Shown here one piece after another: positions 15,011 through 22,095 of a stretch of 22,095 nt of DNA. Positions within the stretch are counted from its first letter, which is position 1. Each line of letters opens with the position of its first letter. Source of the DNA: GCA-2731375 sp964462145 (GTDB lineage: Bacteria; Pseudomonadota; Alphaproteobacteria; GCA-2731375); assembly GCA_964462145.1 (NCBI GenBank), contig CAYWYB010000049.1:1-22095 (forward strand), written 5' to 3'. Both the position numbers and the translations under genes were made by a program. The notes under the pieces were generated by a model. The model saw only the letters and a list, made by a program, of their open reading frames with translations, made no database searches and was not told where the DNA came from.

Positions 15011-16216
15011 ATGAAAAACTTACATGTTGCAACCGCCGCCATAGCGGCGACCATGTGGGCGGGGGCCGCCATCGCGGGCAACGCGCCTGGCGTTACCGAT
15101 AAGGAAATCAAGATTGGTAATACCAACCCGTATTCCGGTCCGGCCTCATCTTATGGCACCATCGGCAAGTCCATCGGCGCCTGCTGGAACTGGGTCAATG
15201 ATACGGGCGGCATTAACGGCCGCAAGATCAAATGGATCAGCCTTGATGACGGCTATTCGCCGCCCAAGACCAAGGAGCAGATCCGCAAGCTGGTGGAGCG
15301 CGAGAAAGTCGCCTTTACCTTCCAGACCCTGGGCACGCCGACCAATTCCGCCGTGCACCGTTACATGAACAAGAAGAAAGTGCCGCATCTGTTCGTGGCC
15401 ACCGGCGCCACGAAATGGGGCGATCCGAAGAATTTCCCATGGACCATGGGTTGGCAGCCTAACTATCAGACCGTTGGCGCGATCTTCGGCAACTACATCC
15501 TGCAGAATTACCCGCAGGGCAAGGTTGCCGTGATGTATCAGAACGATGACTACGGCAAGGATTATGTCATTGGCATGAAGCGTGCCATGGGTGCCAAGTA
15601 CGACGCCCAGGTCATCAAGCAGGAAACTTATGAAGTTACCGATCCGACCATTGATAGCCAAATCGTTGCCCTTGCTGGTTCCGGCGCGGATGTTTTTGTC
15701 AACATCTCGATCCCGAAATTCGCGGCTCAGGCTATCAAGAAGATGCATGCCATCGGTTGGAAGCCGGCCCATATCCTGAACGACGTGGCAGCCTCCATCA
15801 ACTCGACCTACAAGCCGGCTGGCCTGGAAAAGGCCAAGGGCATCATCTCGGTGGACTTCTACAAGGATCCCAACGATCCGGAATGGAAAGACGATCCCGA
15901 GACCAAGGCCTGGCGCGCTTGGATGGATAAATATTATCCTGGTGGCGACAAGAGCAACAAGTTCAACGCCTATGGCTATGCCGTCTGCCACACCATGATC
16001 GCGGTGTTGAAGAATGCCGGCGATGATCTCAGCCGGGAAAACATCATGAAACAGGCCGCCAGCCTGAAGGAAGTACACCTTCCCATGTTGCTGCCTGGCA
16101 TGTATGCCGACACCTCTCCGACGGATTTCTATCCGCTGGAGCAGATGCAGATGACCCGTTTCGACGGTGAACGTTCGGTTCGTTTTGGTCCGCTGATCAG
16201 CGCCGAAACCGAATAA
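15011..16216 (+). CDS. Branched-chain amino-acid-type ABC transporter substrate-binding protein
   Basis: 401-residue periplasmic binding protein of the Leu/Ile/Val-binding (Peripla_BP_6) type. The start is supported by AGGGAG 6 nt before the ATG. A Sec signal peptide (MKNLHVATAAIAATMWAGAAIA, cleavage near residue 22) precedes DKEIKIGNTNPYSGPASSYG, the classic first strand and ligand loop. KVAVMYQNDDYGKDYVIGMK (about 172-191) is the family hinge and second-lobe motif. Last gene of the liv operon, delivering solute to LivHM. Members of this family bind branched-chain amino acids, but also amides, urea and aromatic acids, so the ligand is not settled by sequence alone. Confidence 0.94.
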   Translation: MKNLHVATAAIAATMWAGAAIAGNAPGVTDKEIKIGNTNPYSGPASSYGTIGKSIGACWNWVNDTGGINGRKIKWISLDDGYSPPKTKEQIRKLVEREKVAFTFQTLGTPTNSAVHRYMNKKKVPHLFVATGATKWGDPKNFPWTMGWQPNYQTVGAIFGNYILQNYPQGKVAVMYQNDDYGKDYVIGMKRAMGAKYDAQVIKQETYEVTDPTIDSQIVALAGSGADVFVNISIPKFAAQAIKKMHAIGWKPAHILNDVAASINSTYKPAGLEKAKGIISVDFYKDPNDPEWKDDPETKAWRAWMDKYYPGGDKSNKFNAYGYAVCHTMIAVLKNAGDDLSRENIMKQAASLKEVHLPMLLPGMYADTSPTDFYPLEQMQMTRFDGERSVRFGPLISAETE

Positions 16217-16242
16217 CGCCAGAAACGTATCTATACGAATTT

Positions 16243-16278
16243 GGGCCGCCGGGTGTTCCGGCGGCCCTTTTCTTTTTT
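16243..16278 (+). terminator. Strong intrinsic terminator of the liv operon
   Basis: GGGCCGCCGG and CCGGCGGCCC form a perfect 10-bp GC stem with a 5-nt loop (16243-16267), followed by TTTTCTTTTTT. It lies 27 nt after the binding-protein stop. Confidence 0.92.
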
Positions 16279-16328
16279 CCAATGATGCGTTAGGCATCGC
16301 CACTCAATTTACAAAAGATCGAGTTAAG

Positions 16329-16883
16329 ATGCAGACGACACGATTAGAGGGCTATCTCTACCTCTGCGCCTTTGCCCTGTGCATTCCGGCGGCCAACTGG
16401 ATGCTGGGCCATGTGGGTACGGTCTGCCTGCCGAACAAACCCTGCCTGATCCCCGTGGCGCCGGGCATCATGGCGCCAAGCGGCGTGCTGATGATCGGTC
16501 TGGCCCTGGTGCTGCGCGATTTGGTGCAGCGGCGCTTGGGCGCCCGTTGGGCCATTGGCGCCATATTGGCGGGCGCCGCACTGTCCAGCCAGCTGGCGCC
16601 GCCGAACTTGGTGCTGGCCTCGGGCGTGGCATTTCTGCTGTCGGAACTGGCTGATTTCGCCGTTTATACACCCCTGCAACGCCGTCGCCTGGTCCTCGCC
16701 GTGGTGGCCTCAGGCATGGTTGGCCTGATCATTGACAGCGTGTTGTTTCTGCAGCTTGCCTTTGGCAGCCTGGATTATCTCTCCGGTCAGATTATCGGCA
16801 AATCCTGGGTTATCCTGCTGTCGATACCGGTGATCTGGTGGCTGCGCACCTGGGATGAGCGGCGCGGTGTGCAGGCAGCCTAG
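16329..16883 (+). CDS. VUT family transporter (YhhQ-like queuosine precursor transporter)
   Basis: 184-residue integral membrane protein with about five to six hydrophobic segments. The family signature is visible: APSGVLMIGLALVLRDLVQRRLG (49-71), the mid-segment FLLSELADFAVYTPLQRR (104-121), and IDSVLFLQLAFGSLDYLSGQIIGK (136-159). These match the VUT (COG1738) family, whose E. coli member YhhQ imports 7-cyano-7-deazaguanine (preQ0), the precursor of queuosine. The protein is somewhat shorter than YhhQ. It is separately transcribed after the liv terminator, with only a weak Shine-Dalgarno. Family assignment is firm. The exact substrate is inferred, supported by queG about 5 kb downstream. Confidence 0.88.
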   Translation: MQTTRLEGYLYLCAFALCIPAANWMLGHVGTVCLPNKPCLIPVAPGIMAPSGVLMIGLALVLRDLVQRRLGARWAIGAILAGAALSSQLAPPNLVLASGVAFLLSELADFAVYTPLQRRRLVLAVVASGMVGLIIDSVLFLQLAFGSLDYLSGQIIGKSWVILLSIPVIWWLRTWDERRGVQAA

Positions 16884-17109
16884 TGCCGCGGCGCGTCATT
16901 TCGGCGGCTCAGGATAGGAATAGGCTCGAATGCCTCTAAAACGCCCACTTTTTCGCCATATTTGATGTTCAGAAAAACAACCGAAGGTATTGACTCTTCA
17001 CCATTTTTTATGGTTTCATCGGCGATTATGTAACTTCGGCGAAGACTCCGAAGCGAGTGCTTGTGGTTAAGTGCCGGATTTGTCTCCGGCTTGAATTGGT
17101 GGAAGCGGT
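16884..17109. other. AT-richer spacer between VUT gene and hypothetical gene
   Basis: 226 bp with visibly lower GC than the flanks. It contains a CTTCGG/CCGAAG inverted repeat around 17034-17052. A minus-strand frame covers it (16880-17143) but is not convincing as a gene. No promoter stands out. Confidence 0.45.
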
Positions 17110-17550
17110 TTGACAACTGTTGGCGCAGCATCGACGTACGCACGCATGGTCTATGGGCCGGGCGATGTGTTGCCTGTGCGCGCGGCCCAACCGGTCAATG
17201 ATCGGGAGATGGCCCGGCAGTCGGGCACCCAATTTGCCGCCAAGGGACAGGAAGAGCAAAAGCAGACCCGGTCGCAAGTGCCGGTCCTCCGCGCCGTTCC
17301 GGTCAGTGTTGTCGAGCAGCCTACCGTTGAACGGCACGCGGTCGAGCCGAGGACCCAGCGGCCACAACCTTTCGTTCCCTTCCTGGCGCAACAGATCGCA
17401 CAGGAAGGTCTGCCGGATAATGCCTCGGACGGAACACCGACCCGGGCCATGCGCGACAAGGCCGAGGCGGTGACGGACGCCTATCTATTGGCCAGCGATG
17501 ATTCGGCGAAAATTCTCGGGCCCGTGCGGCCTCGGGAACTGGTCATTTAG
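17110..17550 (+). CDS. Hypothetical protein, proline/glutamine-rich with conserved-looking C-terminus
   Basis: 146 residues if begun at the TTG at 17110. An in-frame TGA lies 15 nt upstream, and an ATG at 17146 would give 134 residues. No signal peptide, membrane helix or known domain is recognised. The N-terminal two thirds is low-complexity and rich in Gln, Arg, Pro and Val. The segment PFVPFLAQQIAQEGLPD (about 87-103) and the ending KILGPVRPRELVI look structured. Codon composition is similar to the neighbouring genes, which supports a real gene. Function unknown. Confidence 0.6.
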   Translation: MTTVGAASTYARMVYGPGDVLPVRAAQPVNDREMARQSGTQFAAKGQEEQKQTRSQVPVLRAVPVSVVEQPTVERHAVEPRTQRPQPFVPFLAQQIAQEGLPDNASDGTPTRAMRDKAEAVTDAYLLASDDSAKILGPVRPRELVI

Positions 17551-17608
17551 AAACTTTTCCATCGAATAGGCTGGGCTGTGTTGAACGTAGTGGATATGGC
17601 TGCGGGCC

Positions 17609-19156
17609 ATGCTATATGATCCGGCCATGAACCAATTCACCTGCATGATTGATCTTCTTGCTGTCGGCGCGGATGACGCCACGGCAATCGGGGCGCCCGA
17701 CCGGGCGCCGATGAGTTTCGCGGCCCTGCGCGCGCTGTCCGCGGACGTGGTAGCCAGCCTGAATGGCTTTGGCATTGGCCGTGGCGACCGGGTAGCGATT
17801 GTCCTGCCCAATGGTCCCGAGATGGCCGCCGCCTTTATCACGGTAGGTACCGGAGCGGTGACCGCGCCGTTGAACCCGGCCTACCGGGAGGATGAATTCG
17901 ACTTTTATCTCGATGACCTCCAGGCCCGGGCCCTGATTGTCCAGAAGGGCGTGGAGACACCGGCGCGGGCGGTTGCTGTACGCCGTGGCATTGATGTGCT
18001 GGAGCTGGTGGCAGATCCGGACGGCGCCGCGGGCGCCTTTAAACTGACCGGAAGCGGGGAGGTCGTGGAACCTGCCAAATCAGGTGGTTTTGCCGATCGT
18101 GCCGACGCGGCCTTGATCCTGCACACCTCGGGTACGACGTCGCGGCCAAAAATGGTGCCGTTGAGCCAGGGCAATATCTGTGCCTCTGCCCGCCATATTG
18201 GCGCCTCGCTGTCGCTCGGTGCCGATGACCGCTGCCTCAACATCATGCCGTTGTTCCATATCCACGGTCTGATCGCGGCGGTGCTGTCCTCCCTGGCGGC
18301 GGGTGCCGGGGTCTATTGCACACCGGGCTTCAATGCACTGCGCTTTTTCCAATGGATGGATGAGGTTGAGCCGACCTGGTACACGGCGGTGCCGACCATG
18401 CACCAGGCAATTCTGTCCCGGGCGCCCCGCAATGCGGATAGTTTGCAGGCATCGCGGCTGCGGCTGATCCGATCTTCTTCGGCATCATTGCCGCCGCAGG
18501 TCATGGCCTCCCTGGAGGAGACGTTCGGTTGCCCGGTGATCGAGGCCTATGGCATGACCGAGGCAGCCCATCAAATGGCCTCGAACCCGCTGCCCCCCGC
18601 CGAACGCCGGGCCGGTTGCGTGGGCCTGGCCGCGGGGCCTGAAATCGGCATCATGTCCGAGGAGGATGGCGAACTGCTGCCCGCCGGCGCGGTCGGGGAA
18701 ATCGTTATACGCGGGCCCAACGTGACCGATGGCTATATCGAGAACCCGGCGGCCAACGCCACCGCCTTTACCGATGGCTGGTTCCGTACCGGCGACCAGG
18801 GCACCCTGGACGAGAAGGGTTACCTCACCCTGACGGGTCGGTTAAAGGAAATCATCAATCGCGGCGGCGAAAAAATCAGCCCGCGCGAAGTCGACGAAGT
18901 GCTGCTTGATCACCCAAGTGTCGGACAGGTGGTTACCTTTGCGGTGCCCCATGACCGTCTGGGCGAGGATGTGGGCGCCGCCGTGGTGCTGTCCGAGGGT
19001 GCGGAGGCCACGGAGGCGGAATTGCGTGAATTTGTCGGCAAGCGCCTGGCGGATTTCAAGGTGCCGCGCAAAGTGCTGTTTCTGGAAGAAATTCCAAAAG
19101 GCGCGACGGGCAAGCTGCAGCGGATCGGATTGGCCGAAAAGCTGGGCCTCGCCTAG
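17609..19156 (+). CDS. AMP-forming acyl-CoA synthetase/ligase
   Basis: 515-residue member of the ANL (AMP-binding) superfamily, which activates a carboxylate as acyl-AMP and transfers it to CoA. Core motifs: P-loop TSGTTSRPK (173-181), A4-like PLFHIHG (214-220), A5 YGMTEAAHQ (314-322), A7 WFRTGD (391-396), A8 hinge GRLKEIINRGGEKISP (410-425), A10 lysine in KGATGKLQR (Lys502). The compact length and the FHIHGL and GGEKISP patterns recall the oxalate-CoA ligase (AAE3/Pcs60) group, but the substrate is uncertain. The start is ambiguous: ATG at 17609, 17627 or 17645, none with a Shine-Dalgarno. The one at 17627 lies 6 nt after a TATGAT hexamer. Confidence 0.93.
   Translation: MLYDPAMNQFTCMIDLLAVGADDATAIGAPDRAPMSFAALRALSADVVASLNGFGIGRGDRVAIVLPNGPEMAAAFITVGTGAVTAPLNPAYREDEFDFYLDDLQARALIVQKGVETPARAVAVRRGIDVLELVADPDGAAGAFKLTGSGEVVEPAKSGGFADRADAALILHTSGTTSRPKMVPLSQGNICASARHIGASLSLGADDRCLNIMPLFHIHGLIAAVLSSLAAGAGVYCTPGFNALRFFQWMDEVEPTWYTAVPTMHQAILSRAPRNADSLQASRLRLIRSSSASLPPQVMASLEETFGCPVIEAYGMTEAAHQMASNPLPPAERRAGCVGLAAGPEIGIMSEEDGELLPAGAVGEIVIRGPNVTDGYIENPAANATAFTDGWFRTGDQGTLDEKGYLTLTGRLKEIINRGGEKISPREVDEVLLDHPSVGQVVTFAVPHDRLGEDVGAAVVLSEGAEATEAELREFVGKRLADFKVPRKVLFLEEIPKGATGKLQRIGLAEKLGLA
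17615..17620 (+). promoter_or_regulatory. -10-like hexamer before the acyl-CoA ligase
   Basis: TATGAT is followed after 6 nt by the ATG at 17627, which would fit leaderless expression of the shorter ligase. No clear -35 is present, and the hexamer lies inside the longer version of the frame. Confidence 0.25.
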
Positions 19157-19173
19157 CCGGTTTTCAACAAGCT

Positions 19174-19332
19174 TTAATGCACCACGTGGCCGTCGTCGCC
19201 GCTCAGACGGTGGATCTCTTCGGCCACGCCATACCAGGCATATTGATTAGCTACGTACAACGCCTGTTCATAGCCGAGACTTTCGATCAGGTTTTGCGCC
19301 AAGCCTTGGTAATGTTCAAGTGAACCAGTCAT
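19174..19332 (-). CDS. Small hypothetical protein (52 residues)
   Basis: The ATG at 19332 is preceded by GGGGAG with 7 nt spacing, a very good ribosome binding site. The frame extends 9 codons further upstream, but those residues lack support. The product MTGSLEHYQGLAQNLIESLG...GDDGHVVH is acidic, soluble and apparently helical. It resembles short uncharacterised proteins I associate with alphaproteobacteria that share a LxxLAxxLIESLGYxxAL pattern. It converges on the acyl-CoA ligase (17 bp between stops) and is divergent from the phosphatase gene. Function unknown. Confidence 0.7.
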   Translation of the reverse strand: MTGSLEHYQGLAQNLIESLGYEQALYVANQYAWYGVAEEIHRLSGDDGHVVH

Positions 19333-19429
19333 CAATATACTCCCCGCAAATGGTGGCAACTGTGGTTAATATAGCGCCGCCGGATTAAGAAAATCTGAGC
19401 GCTGATGGTTAATGAATGGAGGCCGAAAC

Positions 19430-19939
19430 GTGCTGTATATATCTTCCTGGCGTACCATGGAGGACCGCGCCGTCGAGCTGGGCGCGACACATATTCTGTC
19501 CCTGCTGGGCATCGAAGGGGTGCCCGATACGCCCGATGGCATCGACCCGGCGCGGCATCTCCATATCGAGGTCGATGATGTGCCGGCTTCATTCGCCGGC
19601 GATATTGCTCCAACCATCGAACATGTGACCGAGCTGTTGGATTTCTCCACCACTTGGAATCGGCAAGGCCCCATGATCGTACATTGTTATGCTGGCGTCA
19701 GCCGCTCCACCGCCGCTGCCCTGACCATACTTTGCCAATACAATCCGGGACGCGAGATGGAAGCGGCCCAGGCCCTGCGCCGTGCCGCGCCGCATGCCAA
19801 GCCGAACCGCCGCATCATCGCCATCGCCGACCATCTGCTGAAATCGGACCATCGCCTGGTCGAGGCGGTGGACGCCATTGGCCAGGGATCGTACGAGGGC
19901 GGCGGCACGCCGTTGGTTGAATTGCCGCTAACGCTGTAG
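19430..19939 (+). CDS. Protein tyrosine / dual-specificity-type phosphatase
   Basis: 169 residues from GTG at 19430, chosen because GGAGG lies 7 nt upstream. The ATG at 19412 would place this ribosome binding site inside the gene. The phosphatase P-loop HCYAGVSRST (85-94) fits HCxxGxxRS/T, with nucleophile Cys86 and Arg92. Asp49 or Asp50 in EVDDVPASF is a plausible general acid. The HILSLLG segment near the N-terminus and the MxEAVDAIGxG tail match a compact phosphatase type I associate with alphaproteobacteria. Cytoplasmic; substrate (phosphotyrosine protein or another phosphoester) unknown. It starts a co-directional cluster: the next gene begins 10 nt after its stop. Confidence 0.88.
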   Translation: MLYISSWRTMEDRAVELGATHILSLLGIEGVPDTPDGIDPARHLHIEVDDVPASFAGDIAPTIEHVTELLDFSTTWNRQGPMIVHCYAGVSRSTAAALTILCQYNPGREMEAAQALRRAAPHAKPNRRIIAIADHLLKSDHRLVEAVDAIGQGSYEGGGTPLVELPLTL

Positions 19940-19949
19940 GGGACGGTTT

Positions 19950-20927
19950 ATGAAAGCCATTGTTTGCCGCGAACTGGGGGCGCCGTCGGTGCTGCGCCTG
20001 GAAGAGTTGCCGGAACCCGAAATGGGGCCGGGCCAGGCGCGGGTGAAAATCAACGCCGCCGGTCTTAACTTTCCCGATATCCTGACCGTTGAAGGCGTCT
20101 ATCAGCACAAACCGTCCTTGCCCTTTATCGCCGGTTTCGAAACCGCGGGCGAGGTGATCGAGGTTGCCCTGGATGTAAGCAATGTGGCGCCCGGTGACCG
20201 GGTGATGATGTCGGTCCGCCCCGGTGGCTTCGCCGAACAGGCGGTGACGGATGCCAGTCTGCTTATCCCAACGCCGGACCCCTTCGATGATATTACCGCC
20301 GCCGCCTTCAGGGTGACATATTTCACCGCCCATCACTGCTTGTTTCAGCGCGGCGGCCTGCGCCCAGGCGAATGGGTGTTGGTGAATGGCGCCACGGGCG
20401 GTGTCGGCCTGGCGGCGGTGGAACTGGCCAAGTTGCACGGCGCCAAGATCATCGGCACCGGCGGCGATGACGGCAAGTTGGAGGTGGTGCGCGAATATGG
20501 CGCCGACCATGTGATCAACTACCAAAAGGGCGAATTCCGAAAAGAGGTCAAGGAGATCACCGGCGGCAAGGGCGTCAACCTGGTCTATGATCCGGTCGGC
20601 GGCGACGTCTTTGATCAATCCCTGCGCTGCATGGCCTGGCACGGGCGCTTGGTCTCGCTTGGCTTTACTTCCGGACGGATCCCCGAACTGCCGCTGAACT
20701 ACGCTCTGATCAAGGGCCTGACCATCATGGGCTGCCGGGCGGGCGAGGCCCGGCGCAACGACCCCGAGGCCGGCGAACGGGAATTGACGGAAATTCTGGC
20801 CCTGGCCAACGCAGGCAAATTACACCCATATGTCTCCCACACCCTGCCGTTTGAAAAGGCGGTGGAAGGCATGCATCTGTTGATGGACCGCAAGGTAGTT
20901 GGCAAGTTGGTCCTGACAATGAATTAG
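19950..20927 (+). CDS. Zinc-independent NADPH:quinone oxidoreductase (MDR family)
   Basis: 325-residue medium-chain dehydrogenase/reductase. The N-terminal GroES-like domain contains AAGLNFPDILTVEGVYQHKP (36-55) and GFETAGEV (62-69). The Rossmann domain has the dinucleotide motif NGATGGVGLAAVELAK (146-161). The structural and catalytic zinc ligands of alcohol dehydrogenases are absent, as in the quinone oxidoreductase (QOR) group. It likely reduces quinones or other enones with NADPH in the cytoplasm. AGGGGA stands 6 nt before the ATG, and the gene is closely coupled to the phosphatase gene. Confidence 0.93.
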   Translation: MKAIVCRELGAPSVLRLEELPEPEMGPGQARVKINAAGLNFPDILTVEGVYQHKPSLPFIAGFETAGEVIEVALDVSNVAPGDRVMMSVRPGGFAEQAVTDASLLIPTPDPFDDITAAAFRVTYFTAHHCLFQRGGLRPGEWVLVNGATGGVGLAAVELAKLHGAKIIGTGGDDGKLEVVREYGADHVINYQKGEFRKEVKEITGGKGVNLVYDPVGGDVFDQSLRCMAWHGRLVSLGFTSGRIPELPLNYALIKGLTIMGCRAGEARRNDPEAGERELTEILALANAGKLHPYVSHTLPFEKAVEGMHLLMDRKVVGKLVLTMN

Positions 20928-20991
20928 CTTGGTTCCCATGGCATCTGGGACCATGCTATGTGAGGTTAGGTCCAACCGGTAGACTGAACAT

Positions 20992-21660
20992 ATGCGCATT
21001 CTGTACCATTTCTGGCTGTCACCGTTTTCCCGCAAGGTGCGTATCGCCTTGTTCGAGAAAGGCATGGATGTGGAGCTGGTGGTAGAGAAATACTGGAACC
21101 GCCGGCCGGAGTTCCTTGCACTAAATCCCGCCGGGCAGGTGCCCGTATTGAGCGAGCCCGACGGCACCATCCTGGCTGACAGCCAGGCCATCGTCGAATA
21201 TCTGGAAGACTGTCAGCCCGAACCCAACCTGCTGGGAAACGAGCCCCTGGACCGGGCCGAATGCCGCCGCCTGATCGCCTGGTTCGACGGTAAGTTCCAT
21301 GACGAGGTCACGGATTTCCTGCTGCGGGAAAAGTTGCTCAAACGCTTCATGGGCATGGGGGAGCCGCGCTCGGACCTGATCCGGGCGGGGCGGCAGAATA
21401 TCGGCTATCACCTGGACTACATCAGCTATCTGGTGGAGCGGCGAAACTATATTGGCGGCGAGACATTTTCCCTGGCCGACATCACCGCCGCGGCGCATCT
21501 CTCATGTCTGGATTATCTGGGCGATGTGCCATGGGAACAATATCCCGCCGCCAAGGAATGGTACGCGCGGGTGAAGTCGCGCCCCTCTTTCCGCGCCATC
21601 CTGGCCGATCATATGCCCGGCCTGCCACCGCCCCGGCACTATGCCGACCTCGACTTCTAA
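20992..21660 (+). CDS. Glutathione S-transferase family protein
   Basis: 222 residues. The N-terminal thioredoxin-fold domain reads MRILYHFWLSPFSRKVRIAL, with a Ser-Pro-Phe-Ser active-site region (10-13), the cis-proline motif QVPVL (50-54) and the glutathione-binding Asp-Ser pair DSQAI (64-68). The helical C-terminal domain contains the folding motif FSLADITAAAHLSCLDYLG (about 159-177). It probably conjugates or reduces with glutathione. No Shine-Dalgarno is evident; a TAGACT hexamer lies 6 nt before the ATG. The 64-bp gap to the oxidoreductase contains a small TCCCA/TGGGA stem (20934-20950). The 3' end overlaps queG by 20 nt. Confidence 0.93.
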   Translation: MRILYHFWLSPFSRKVRIALFEKGMDVELVVEKYWNRRPEFLALNPAGQVPVLSEPDGTILADSQAIVEYLEDCQPEPNLLGNEPLDRAECRRLIAWFDGKFHDEVTDFLLREKLLKRFMGMGEPRSDLIRAGRQNIGYHLDYISYLVERRNYIGGETFSLADITAAAHLSCLDYLGDVPWEQYPAAKEWYARVKSRPSFRAILADHMPGLPPPRHYADLDF

Positions 21661-22095
21661 GCCCGCCGCCGCGCCATTGCAGTTGGTGGCGGAATTGCGC
21701 CGTGAAGCCCTGAGCCTGGGTTTCGATGTCATGGGTATCACCGCCGCCGATGTCCCGTCCGGTCCGGGGGATCGTTTGGGACAATTCCTGGATCTGGACC
21801 GTCATGGGGATATGGCCTGGCTGGAGGAAAAGGCGGCCCGCCGCCGCCACCCCAATGCCCTTTGGCCCGAAGCCCGATCCATCATCATGCTGGGCCTGAA
21901 CTATGGCCCGGATGAAGATCCTATGGGCCGTCTATCACGGGTCGGGCAGGGCAATGTTTCGGTCTATGCGGCGCGCAAGGACTATCACGTGGTGGTGAAA
22001 AAGCGCCTGAAGGCCCTGGCCCGATGGTTGCAGGCCGAAGCGGGGGGCGAACTAAAGGTCTTTGTCGATACCGCGCCGGTGATGGAAAAGCCCCT
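21641..22095 (+). CDS. queG: Epoxyqueuosine reductase QueG (partial, 5' part only)
   Basis: Open frame from ATG at 21641 to the right edge, 151 codons. Segments typical of QueG are LRREALSLGFDVMGIT (20-35), the MAWLEEKAARRRHP stretch, SIIMLGLNYGPDE (84-96), VYAARKDYHVVVKKRLK (108-124) and VFVDTAPVMEKP near the edge. QueG is a cobalamin and iron-sulfur enzyme that reduces epoxyqueuosine to queuosine in tRNA. The ferredoxin-like cysteines lie further downstream and are not in the window. The start overlaps the GST stop by 20 nt in another frame, so translation may be coupled. A shorter start is possible because residues 1-12 are low-complexity. Confidence 0.93.
   Translation, partial: MPTSTSKPAAAPLQLVAELRREALSLGFDVMGITAADVPSGPGDRLGQFLDLDRHGDMAWLEEKAARRRHPNALWPEARSIIMLGLNYGPDEDPMGRLSRVGQGNVSVYAARKDYHVVVKKRLKALARWLQAEAGGELKVFVDTAPVMEKP

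Noticed and set aside
15146..16303. Long minus-strand open frame (385 codons) over the liv binding-protein gene
   Set aside because: Antisense shadow of a well-supported periplasmic binding protein. It also runs through the terminator and has no ribosome binding site or family motif.
16880..17143. Minus-strand 87-codon frame between the VUT gene and the hypothetical gene
   Set aside because: No ribosome binding site, codon third positions unlike the neighbours, and its start lies inside the opposite-strand hypothetical gene. Kept only as a possible remnant in the findings.
1..22095. Mobile element, prophage or defence system
   Set aside because: No transposase, integrase, phage gene, restriction or toxin-antitoxin gene was recognised, and no terminal inverted repeats or target-site duplications were seen around any gene.

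Overview
The window is GC-rich bacterial chromosome and looks alphaproteobacterial, probably a Rhodospirillales-type free-living heterotroph. That assignment is inferred from gene content and protein style: two large solute-uptake ABC systems, a uvrD-prmA pair, a VUT-family transporter, a GST next to queG, and a small tyrosine phosphatase of a type I associate with Rhodospirillales. No rRNA, tRNA, CRISPR array, insertion sequence or prophage gene was seen. Gene density is high and the content is mainly metabolic and housekeeping.

Region 1 (1-6567, minus strand) is one long operon for a peptide/nickel/opine-type ABC transporter. It is transcribed right to left as DppD-like ATPase, DppF-like ATPase, periplasmic binding protein, DppB-like permease, DppC-like permease, then a maleate isomerase/Asp-Glu racemase-family enzyme cut by the left edge. 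Two oddities occur here. The binding protein has an in-frame TGA that removes a 32-residue, family-like C-terminus. The first ATPase has no ATG/GTG/TTG at the expected start but a CTG behind a strong Shine-Dalgarno.

Region 2 (6568-7916, plus strand) is a 463-bp divergent intergenic region with a 17-bp palindrome, then a single crotonase-fold gene and a very strong terminator. Region 3 (7910-11127, minus strand) is the overlapping pair uvrD/pcrA helicase and prmA.

Region 4 (11470-16278, plus strand) is a complete branched-chain amino-acid-type (HAAT) ABC operon, livG-livF-livH-livM-SBP, closed by a strong terminator. Region 5 (16329-19332) holds a VUT/YhhQ-family (queuosine precursor) transporter, a small unknown protein, an AMP-forming acyl-CoA ligase and a 52-residue unknown protein on the minus strand.

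Region 6 (19430 to right edge, plus strand) is a tight cluster: dual-specificity-type phosphatase, zinc-independent quinone oxidoreductase, glutathione S-transferase, and the 5' part of queG, which overlaps the GST gene by 20 nt. The VUT transporter and QueG both point to queuosine metabolism. I found no clearly new multi-gene system. The most useful leads are the two lesions in the peptide-transporter operon, the palindrome and repeat elements in intergenic DNA, a crotonase without the usual catalytic glutamates, and several genes that appear to lack a ribosome binding site but have a -10-like hexamer just before the start.
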